The position numbers and the translations under genes were made by a program. Shown piece by piece: positions 50,872 through 56,762 of a stretch of 56,762 bases of DNA. Source of the stretch: Lachnospiraceae bacterium (lineage in GTDB: Bacteria; Bacillota; Clostridia; Lachnospirales; Lachnospiraceae); NCBI GenBank assembly GCA_017620375.1, contig JAFZQN010000056.1, forward strand, positions 1-56,762. Reading direction: 5' to 3'. The notes beneath the pieces were generated by a model. That model made no database searches. It saw only the letters and a list, made by a program, of their open reading frames with translations, and was not told the origin of the DNA. The stretch's first letter is position 1. The number at the start of each line of letters is the position of its first letter.

Positions 50872-51253
50872 TGATGAAACACATAAACGCGACGACAGTA
50901 AAGCTAATTGATGGGGATGATATAAAATGACGATTATACGATTTTGATTCTTTCGTCAAATGCTGAAAATACGACTGGTTGGTTTAGATTCTCTTGTAAT
51001 TCAAACAATAATTGTTTCTAAAATAGTATTTTCGCGATTACAGGGTATCCCAGAGACTTACTATATGGAAAAATGTATTACACATCTAGCTTAATAGTGA
51101 GTTGCACGACATATGATTTAAGTTATTATATTGATACAGGGTTAGGGTAAAGCAGTGCACGGCTTTTATATAACTCCTAAACATACCATGGAATGTTTGG
51201 ATATTTATTTAACTAATTAATGTTTAAATTATGTTCGAAAGGAGAAAATCAAT
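50872..51253. other. AT-rich gap without genes
   Basis: 382 bases without a credible open frame. A perfect dyad AAACAAT-A-ATTGTTT lies at 51003-51017. A weak promoter (TTGCAC 51102-51107 and TATATT 51127-51132, 19 bases apart) may drive the helveticin-like gene. No GTGATA-N4-TATCAC site was found here. Confidence 0.5.
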
Positions 51254-52606
51254 ATGAGAAAGAGTATAAGGCTTAAACTTTTTGTTAGTTTAGTTGCTGT
51301 TTCACTGATGTTTTGTTTTGTTAACGGGTCAATTGGGATTAACGCATCAACTGTCGAAACTTATATAAGCGAGGCTGAGTTCTATGAACAGGAAAAAATA
51401 AAAGCTGAAGAAGTAGGACTTATCATAGGAAATGGTGTAAAACTTGATGAAGTGTATGACGGGACTGAGGTAGTTGCAGAAAGAGAAGATTTTGAGACAA
51501 TAGAAAACTATAAGGCGTACCTTGAAAGAAGAGGATTACATTATGTTGAGAGTGAGTTTGATAAAGAATTAAACGCTTTAGAAGATGAAGATGCAGTTTT
51601 GACATCTATAATACCAGAAGCAGTATATACAGCAAATCTTACAACACAACAGAAACCGATACAGTCTTTTATGGTTGATGGTTCTAATATATACATTTCA
51701 CAAAGCTATAAAAGTTGGTATTTTTATGTTGACGGTGAATTAACTAATGTACCGGGTAATTATGTACTTATAAGCCGTTGTACTATTGCATCGGACAATT
51801 CGTTTTCACGTGCAGATGCTATGTTATTAAAAGATGTTGGACATGGAGAAACACTGGAAAAATATACTTATAATAATAACACGTATTTCTGGATATCCTG
51901 TGGTGCGAGCCAGATAAGTGAAGCTGATAGGGTTTGGTCTGTTCAAATGGGTAGAATACAATATGTAGGATATTCGATGACAGCACTTAAAAATCAGTCC
52001 AATTTGATAGATAATACACAAATCAAAAGACTGGTAGATCTTAGCTATTCCAATTCAAATGCCACTTCTTTTGGAACTATGAGAAGATCAAATTCAGCAA
52101 TTTCTTCCGATGGGCAGTATTTACTTATTTGGAAGCGTAGTACGAGTGGAACAAACCAGTTTTCTATATATGATTTTAGTACAATTAATTCTCAGTTATC
52201 CAGTGCTATAGGCAATACTGTTTCATTCTATGGAAATAATGTCCTAAAAAATGCATGTACAACATCGTATAATCAATCAGGGATGGCTGCATCAGTACAG
52301 GGAATAGATCTTTCTAATATTTCAGGCGGTTTACATTCGATTTATCAGTCATCGGGTAATGAAAATGACCCGGATAGTGGGGTTAATAAGATTCACAGAT
52401 TTAATTCTGCGGGAGTACATAAGAAAGAAGTCACGATTGATGATACAGGTTTGTGGACGGCTTATAACCAAAGTGCCACACATAATGCTATAGCAGAGAT
52501 AGAGGGAATGAAGATATCAGGTAGTTATTTGCTCTTTGTTATTCGTGATACAGAAAATTATGATAGGCAGGTTATTGCTAGAACATTAAAGAGTAATCTA
52601 TCATAA
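51254..52606 (+). CDS. Secreted helveticin-J-like protein
   Basis: 450 residues. Signal peptide about 1-31 (basic MRKSIRLK, hydrophobic LFVSLVAVSLMFCF, cut near INA-ST). An acidic, possibly helical stretch (about 32-105) follows. The rest (about 110-445) matches helveticin J-type class III bacteriocins in order and pattern: a late SNSAISSDGQYLLIWKRST, then FSIYDFSTINSQLS, ASVQGIDLSNISGG and INKIHRFN. These give a beta-propeller-like fold. AAAGGAG lies before ATG 51254. It could be a lytic or cell-surface-acting protein. The match was made from memory and needs a search. Confidence 0.7.
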   Translation: MRKSIRLKLFVSLVAVSLMFCFVNGSIGINASTVETYISEAEFYEQEKIKAEEVGLIIGNGVKLDEVYDGTEVVAEREDFETIENYKAYLERRGLHYVESEFDKELNALEDEDAVLTSIIPEAVYTANLTTQQKPIQSFMVDGSNIYISQSYKSWYFYVDGELTNVPGNYVLISRCTIASDNSFSRADAMLLKDVGHGETLEKYTYNNNTYFWISCGASQISEADRVWSVQMGRIQYVGYSMTALKNQSNLIDNTQIKRLVDLSYSNSNATSFGTMRRSNSAISSDGQYLLIWKRSTSGTNQFSIYDFSTINSQLSSAIGNTVSFYGNNVLKNACTTSYNQSGMAASVQGIDLSNISGGLHSIYQSSGNENDPDSGVNKIHRFNSAGVHKKEVTIDDTGLWTAYNQSATHNAIAEIEGMKISGSYLLFVIRDTENYDRQVIARTLKSNLS

Positions 52607-52643
52607 GGAATTATATCAAAAATGAAATTATTTAGGAGGTAAA

Positions 52644-53894
52644 ATGAGAAAGGGTATTTCAAAATGCTGTCTTTTTATATTGTACCTTATAAGCGGTATG
52701 TTGCTTCTGCCTTATATAAAGACGGAAGCAGTAGCAAACGAAATCGACACCTCTATGCTTAACAATGAAATGCAATGTGCTGTGGCTGTAAATGGTATAG
52801 AGTATGAAGGGGTGTTATATTTCACTCTGGACAATATCATGTATAGATTTACATCTGATATGGCAAAGGGTGGGGAAAAGGCAAAGATATATCTGAAAAA
52901 TGTTGATACCGATTCTGGTTTTTTTGTAAATGACGGATATATATATTTCAGAAAAGAGCTTACGCATTCTTTATACAGAGTAAGAGCGGGAGATACAAAA
53001 AAAGAGCTTGTGACAAAAGGTGTACACCGGATACTATATTATGATAAAAAGTACATTTATTTCTGGGGAAAAAAGTATCTATATAGTGTGCAGGTTGATG
53101 GAGAAGGCCTGAAATGTATGTACAGAAATAAGTGGAATTTTAAATCGGGAGAAAACTACAGTACAGCATACATTTATAATGGAAAACTTTTCTACAGTAA
53201 AGGTCTGAGTAAAGCATATGAAGGACTGGAATCACATGATCACAAATTGTGTGTTCAAGATCTTGAAAAGGGTTCTAAAAAAACACTATTAAATCCAAAG
53301 GGTTGTACAGGCTCCTTCTATTTCTTTGAATTAGAAGGTGAATTGTTTTCTCAATTTAGTGACTATGGGATGAAAACTAAAAAGATCTTTCATTATAATC
53401 GGGAAAATGAGTCATTTGAAGAAGTCGAAGGAGCGGATGGGGAGTTCTATGATTTCGTGGGCACAGATGGCAAATATCTGTACTCTGTATATGAATATTC
53501 AAAGGAATTAATGCTGGCGGATGAAAACATACCGGATAACGTTGGAACGAGCGGAGTATGGAAATTGTTTCGGACAGGAAGAAACTGGAAACAGGAATAT
53601 ATGTTTGATATAAACGTTGGTAAGGAACTTGCATACAGCAGTATTCAGTTTAAACAGAGAGAAGATGATTATTATGTTTTTAAGTATATTGACGAATTCT
53701 CTATATGTTATTGCGTGGATAGTAAAGGGAATATAGTATATTCTCAAAAGTTCAAAGCCGGTTCAAAGAAGAATATCCAGACTGATGCAGGGTCAGTAGA
53801 TATGATTATAAAGGATGGAAAATTATATACACTTAGTCATAGTCTTGGCTTATATGCAGACGTAAATATTAGAAAGCTCCTTTGTAGTGACTAA
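52644..53894 (+). CDS. Secreted beta-propeller-like protein
   Basis: 416 residues. A signal peptide (about 1-30: MRKG, CCLFILYLISGMLLL) is followed by repeated short strands with aromatic Tyr-Phe turns, for example DGYIYFRKELTHSLYRV, KKYIYFWGKKYLYSV and NGKLFYSKG, similar to DUF5050-type propellers. No catalytic motif is visible. TTAGGAGG lies before ATG 52644. The gene starts 37 bases after the helveticin-like gene, so the two may form a pair such as effector plus immunity or carrier. Confidence 0.7.
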   Translation: MRKGISKCCLFILYLISGMLLLPYIKTEAVANEIDTSMLNNEMQCAVAVNGIEYEGVLYFTLDNIMYRFTSDMAKGGEKAKIYLKNVDTDSGFFVNDGYIYFRKELTHSLYRVRAGDTKKELVTKGVHRILYYDKKYIYFWGKKYLYSVQVDGEGLKCMYRNKWNFKSGENYSTAYIYNGKLFYSKGLSKAYEGLESHDHKLCVQDLEKGSKKTLLNPKGCTGSFYFFELEGELFSQFSDYGMKTKKIFHYNRENESFEEVEGADGEFYDFVGTDGKYLYSVYEYSKELMLADENIPDNVGTSGVWKLFRTGRNWKQEYMFDINVGKELAYSSIQFKQREDDYYVFKYIDEFSICYCVDSKGNIVYSQKFKAGSKKNIQTDAGSVDMIIKDGKLYTLSHSLGLYADVNIRKLLCSD

Positions 53895-53917
53895 AGGTAA
53901 ATGTGCTTTTATAGTTG

Positions 53918-53949
53918 ATGAGCGCTATGCTATATGACATAGCGCTCAT
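53918..53949. terminator. Hairpin between convergent genes
   Basis: A perfect 12-bp stem (ATGAGCGCTATG / CATAGCGCTCAT) with an 8-base loop lies between the convergent propeller and relaxase genes. It is followed by an imperfect T-run (TGTTATTTGTT) and is likely a terminator for the plus strand. Confidence 0.65.
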
Positions 53950-54008
53950 TGTTATTTGTTCATGATAATTTGGGCGAGTATTTCATTTTGTCTACTGATA
54001 AACTTAAA

Positions 54009-55517
54009 TCATAGTTCATTTCTATCACGATAATCTTTTGGCTTTTTGAACTTTGAACCCGATATTTCTTTGTCGCTTCGTCCAAGAAACTTATTCATAC
54101 TGTCCTTCATCTCCCACAGCCGTTTATATTCCGCCTCTTTGGTTTTGTAAGAAGCGGTGTGAGCATCCTTATCGGCTATCATTTTTCTATATTGTTCTTC
54201 AAGCTGTCGGATGCTCAGAGTTGATGTGTCTACACCGGAGTTTTTGAGCCAACTTGACGCACCTTCAAACAGGCGGAGCTGGTAATCGTGGTCACGCTGG
54301 TACCTTTCCTTATCTCTGCCTTTTGCCTTTATATATTGTTTGTAATATTTCATGTTATCAACATACGTTTTAGCGTGATCAAGTATGCCTTTAAAGTTAC
54401 GGATTTCCTTTTCGAGATTGATTACAGCCTTCTTCTCTTTGTGAGCCTGGTCATGTAATTCATCGAGCTGTTCGTTGAAGCGTTCATCAAGGAAAACACA
54501 GCCCTGCAGTCCGAGATCTCCGAGTTCTTCATATATGGCTGCGGCACGTTTCAGGTTCTCTTTGTCCGCCCATTTTGTATAATAGTAGCTTTCAGCTATC
54601 TTTTCTTTTGAAGTATCTATAAGCTTGGTTTCCGTTGGTTTGTTACCGAGCATTTTGTCTATGCGTTTTTGGCTGTTATCATTGACAGAGCGGAGAAAAT
54701 CACGGATGCTCTTGGTGTTGAATACATGTGGCATCGGTACTGAATCCTGTTCCTGCATGCGGAGGTTTTCTTCAATCCTTTCGATGATCCGTTCCCTGGT
54801 ATAACCCTCTCCAAGAGAGTTCGCTCTTCCCCTTACAAAACGGTCCTTTTCTAATGGACGGAAAGAGATGTATTTGGCTGATCCGTCTTCCGGGTTTTCA
54901 CCCTTTATCTCATAGTTCCTGTTTTTTAACAAGCGCAGGAATTCTTCATATGAAGCAGCGATTGCGATGCATTCATCTATGTCTTTCTTTATTCGTGCTT
55001 TCCATGAATCACCTTTCTTTGTATGCTGCCACTCGCAGTAAGATTTCCCCTTACCGTTAAATTCTTTTATGACTGATTTGCCATGTTCGGCGCACAGCCT
55101 GTCGCTGACTTCGCGGATATGGTAGTAGGACTTTTTGCAGTCGTGATATTTGGTGTGGTCGGTGCTGCTTACAGCGCAGAATACTATGTGCGAATGAATG
55201 TGATCATGATCTACATGGGTTGCAAGCACATACGGAAATTTTCCTTCAAGTACTTCATCAGCAAGCTCCCTGCTTATACGGTGGGCTTCATCTTTTGTAA
55301 TCTCTCCGGGAGCAAATGACTGTATCAGATGATATGCCTTGTTGGGACCTCCTTCTCTGTTCATTGACACCAGGATATTAAACTCAAGATCGGCTGTTTC
55401 AGGAGCACATCCGAAAGAGGAAATAAGCAGCTTTTCTTCTGTCTTTTTTTCGTTACAGATATAACCTATTGCTTTGCCCACGGAAGCTTTGATAGCATGG
55501 ATCTTTGTAACTGCCAT
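54009..55517 (-). CDS. MOBP-type relaxase
   Basis: 502 residues. It nicks DNA at oriT and leads a strand into a recipient during mobilisation. The catalytic Tyr is in AIGYICNEKK near residue 18. The metal-binding motif HxDxxHxH appears as HVDHDHIHSH at about 101-110. The family patterns MNREGGPNKAYHLIQSF and ADEVLEGKFPYVLATH are present. The C-terminal half is a charged coiled coil (about 300-490). The ATG overlaps the MobC-like gene. No type IV secretion gene is visible here. Confidence 0.92.
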   Translation of the reverse strand: MAVTKIHAIKASVGKAIGYICNEKKTEEKLLISSFGCAPETADLEFNILVSMNREGGPNKAYHLIQSFAPGEITKDEAHRISRELADEVLEGKFPYVLATHVDHDHIHSHIVFCAVSSTDHTKYHDCKKSYYHIREVSDRLCAEHGKSVIKEFNGKGKSYCEWQHTKKGDSWKARIKKDIDECIAIAASYEEFLRLLKNRNYEIKGENPEDGSAKYISFRPLEKDRFVRGRANSLGEGYTRERIIERIEENLRMQEQDSVPMPHVFNTKSIRDFLRSVNDNSQKRIDKMLGNKPTETKLIDTSKEKIAESYYYTKWADKENLKRAAAIYEELGDLGLQGCVFLDERFNEQLDELHDQAHKEKKAVINLEKEIRNFKGILDHAKTYVDNMKYYKQYIKAKGRDKERYQRDHDYQLRLFEGASSWLKNSGVDTSTLSIRQLEEQYRKMIADKDAHTASYKTKEAEYKRLWEMKDSMNKFLGRSDKEISGSKFKKPKDYRDRNEL

Positions 55518-55807
55518 AACTTCTTCATCTCCTCCTTTACACCGTCGATGTCGGGCTGATAGATGCTCCTTGTCTCGTTTATCCTGTGGGCTATCTGGTT
55601 GATGTTCGAAGATATGTTGCTGAGCAGATAATTGTATCTGGTGAGCTCGGAAAAATCCACATCATAGACGTAGCCTCGGATGATCAGGCGGCGTATAAAT
55701 TCAGATCTGCTCTTTACGTTTGCAAGCTTGCATTTGTGGTTCAGATATTCAAGTTCTTCATCATTAAGGTATAGTAAGATACCGTTCTTTCGTTCTCTGT
55801 TTTCCAT
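55466..55807 (-). CDS. MobC-like relaxosome accessory protein
   Basis: 113 residues with an N-terminal ribbon-helix-helix-like region (about 10-55, LYLNDEELEYLNHKCKLANV and SRSEFIRRLII) and a C-terminal helix with NYLLSNISSNINQIAHRIN, the family signature of MobC/NikA-type proteins. It helps the relaxase recognise oriT. It overlaps the relaxase start by 52 bases. It is transcribed leftward from the oriT-like region. Confidence 0.88.
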   Translation of the reverse strand: MENRERKNGILLYLNDEELEYLNHKCKLANVKSRSEFIRRLIIRGYVYDVDFSELTRYNYLLSNISSNINQIAHRINETRSIYQPDIDGVKEEMKKLWQLQRSMLSKLPWAKQ

Positions 55808-55859
55808 AAAATAATCCTTTCATTTTAGCATTTGTTTTGTGTATTTTTCAGTCAGTCAG

Positions 55860-56045
55860 ATGGACCCGGACTGCGTTTTTGTGGCAGGCGTTTTTGCCCT
55901 GGATTGCCCATAATGGATATGGCAAAAACCGGGGTCAGGGGAGGCTCCCCTGCAAGCGAAATCCCGCCCGTTTTTGCAGGGGCAGAATGTGCGGGATTTT
56001 AGCCTGAGTATATACTCAGGCAGTGCTTGCTCTTCCACAAAACAA
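55860..56045. other. Probable origin of transfer (oriT) region
   Basis: The gap between MobC and the next gene holds dense repeats. CGTTTTTG occurs at 55874-55881, 55889-55896 and 55969-55976. Inverted repeats are CAGGGGAG-G-CTCCCCTG (55936-55952), CCCCTGCAA with TTGCAGGGG (55947-55955 and 55974-55982), AAATCCCGC with GCGGGATTT (55959-55967 and 55991-55999), and the perfect 20-bp palindrome at 56002-56021. Several overlap or interleave, so alternative folds are possible. Position next to mob genes makes this the oriT candidate; the nick site was not located. Confidence 0.65.
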
Positions 56046-56047
56046 TA

Positions 56048-56085
56048 AGACTGCTAAGGCTCCCGTGTGGGAACCATAACAGTCT
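56048..56085 (-). terminator. Hairpin terminator for the rightmost gene
   Basis: The stem has AGACTG/CAGTCT outside and GGCTCCC/GGGAACC inside. On the minus strand it is followed by TATTGTTTTG, fitting the end of the partial gene at 56169. Confidence 0.6.
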
Positions 56086-56168
56086 ATGCATATGATCATT
56101 TTATGTGAAATTAGGTGTTTGTCTGAAAAAGATTATAGCAGAAACTATGAAGATAAGCAAGAATTATT

Positions 56169-56762
56169 TTATGGCTTTTCCACTTTTTTATTGGTGCCAC
56201 TGTCACTAGTAATGCTACTGTCAGGTTCATCTATCCGCCTGCGTTTTCTAGGGTCGGATTCAAACAGTTCAGAGTGCTGCCGGATCTTCTTAAGTTCTTC
56301 GGAGTCCATCATATCGGTTATCAGCTTTTCCATTGCTTCGGGATCCTTTGAACCTAACATTGCTGAGGTGGACTGAGCCATGACAGAGACAAGTTCTTTC
56401 ATCAGCATCTCTTTTGTTTCTTCATTTATTTGAGGAGCCTGGGAACCGGTACCGGGAACTGTGAAATCCTGCAGGAGTTTTTGAAGCTGCACAGGGGCGG
56501 AATTCAGACCGGCGGTCTCATTATCTTTCATATGATCTGTTTTCAGGTCGTTTAATATAGGAAAGAGATCATTTGACAGAATGTTGGCATGGAAAGTTTT
56601 CTTGATCTCGTCTGCCCGCTTGAGGGCGTTCTTATAGCTGTCATTTGTGGGATCCTGAGAAAGGTTTGGCAGCACATTCCCGGAGAACCGGTAGAGCGAA
56701 AAGACCTGCTCTATAATCTCGTCAACATATCCGTCAACAAAGCTCTCGGCATCGGTAAGGAA
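56169..56762 (-). CDS. Hypothetical element protein, 5' end outside window
   Basis: 197 codons are open to the right edge, so the start lies outside. No GTG or ATG inside is convincing. The visible protein is hydrophilic and mostly helical: residues ADEIKKTFHANILSN, a Met-rich helix (KEMLMKELVSVMAQSTSAM), and a disordered basic tail (DPRKRRRIDEPDSS). No signal peptide or membrane segment is visible. Not recognised. It is transcribed toward oriT and could be a transfer-related or regulatory protein of the element. Confidence 0.7.
   Translation of the reverse strand, partial: FLTDAESFVDGYVDEIIEQVFSLYRFSGNVLPNLSQDPTNDSYKNALKRADEIKKTFHANILSNDLFPILNDLKTDHMKDNETAGLNSAPVQLQKLLQDFTVPGTGSQAPQINEETKEMLMKELVSVMAQSTSAMLGSKDPEAMEKLITDMMDSEELKKIRQHSELFESDPRKRRRIDEPDSSITSDSGTNKKVEKP

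Overview
The window looks like a chromosome segment of a Lachnospiraceae-type member of the Clostridia. The grounds are the cysS-mrnC-rlmB order, a Met T-box in front of metG, tandem feoA genes before feoB, a ferredoxin-dependent 2-oxoacid oxidoreductase operon, and moderate GC with strong AGGAGG ribosome sites. Genus cannot be fixed from the sequence. The acyl-CoA ligase plus VOR-type operon would suit a gut or rumen anaerobe; that is inference. All calls come from reading motifs, with no database search.

Positions 1-42660 are ordinary chromosome. 1-2620: cysS (5' end cut by the window), mrnC and rlmB. 2764-4332: a small unknown gene, tRNA-Thr, tRNA-Pro with an unusual AGG anticodon, and a FliD-tail-like protein behind a sigma-28-type promoter. 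4406-9234: a diguanylate cyclase, then a MoxR/DUF58/membrane-protein operon. 9351-14956: a ketopantoate-reductase/ferredoxin fusion with VOR subunits and an acyl-CoA ligase. 15062-17535: a patatin and two unknown genes. 17540-20924 (minus): an ABC-F gene broken by an in-frame amber codon, a glycosyltransferase and a small membrane protein. 21082-27478: two MutS-like ATPases, a DUF975/CmpB-like membrane protein and a metallophosphoesterase. 27503-28909 (minus): a DtxR-type regulator and a DHH phosphoesterase, divergent from feoA-feoA-feoB and a Cys-rich/HMA protein (29075-32603). 32650-36323: a divergent zinc-uptake regulon (znuA and small genes on minus; zur-like, znuC, znuB on plus) around two Fur/Zur-type boxes. 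36460-38165: an ECF sigma factor with a DUF4179-like partner. 38407-40597: a BlaI/M56 signalling pair with three phased operators. 40615-42617: T-box and metG.

From about 42664 to the right edge the DNA changes character. It starts with the 3' end of a tRNA on the minus strand plus short integrase-arm-like repeats, is generally more AT-rich, and ends with mobilisation genes (MobC-like protein, MOBP-type relaxase, oriT-like repeats, an unknown partial gene). It therefore looks like one end of an integrative mobilisable or conjugative element that runs off the window. Its cargo includes a promoter-structured RNA-terminator unit, a PBECR4-like nuclease, an Rpn tail remnant, and a second BlaI/M56 pair. 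A cluster of secreted proteins and an ABC transporter follows: two small secreted proteins, a 700-aa permease with a degenerate M1-peptidase-like outer domain, an ATPase, a second permease, a helveticin-J-like secreted protein and a secreted propeller-like protein.

The most interesting candidate system is this cargo. The element's BlaI gene and the first secreted-protein gene carry near-identical promoters (TTGACA-N17-TATATT) and share a 16-bp dyad GTGATA-N4-TATCAC. This points to a BlaI/M56-controlled, mobile secretion or bacteriocin-like island.
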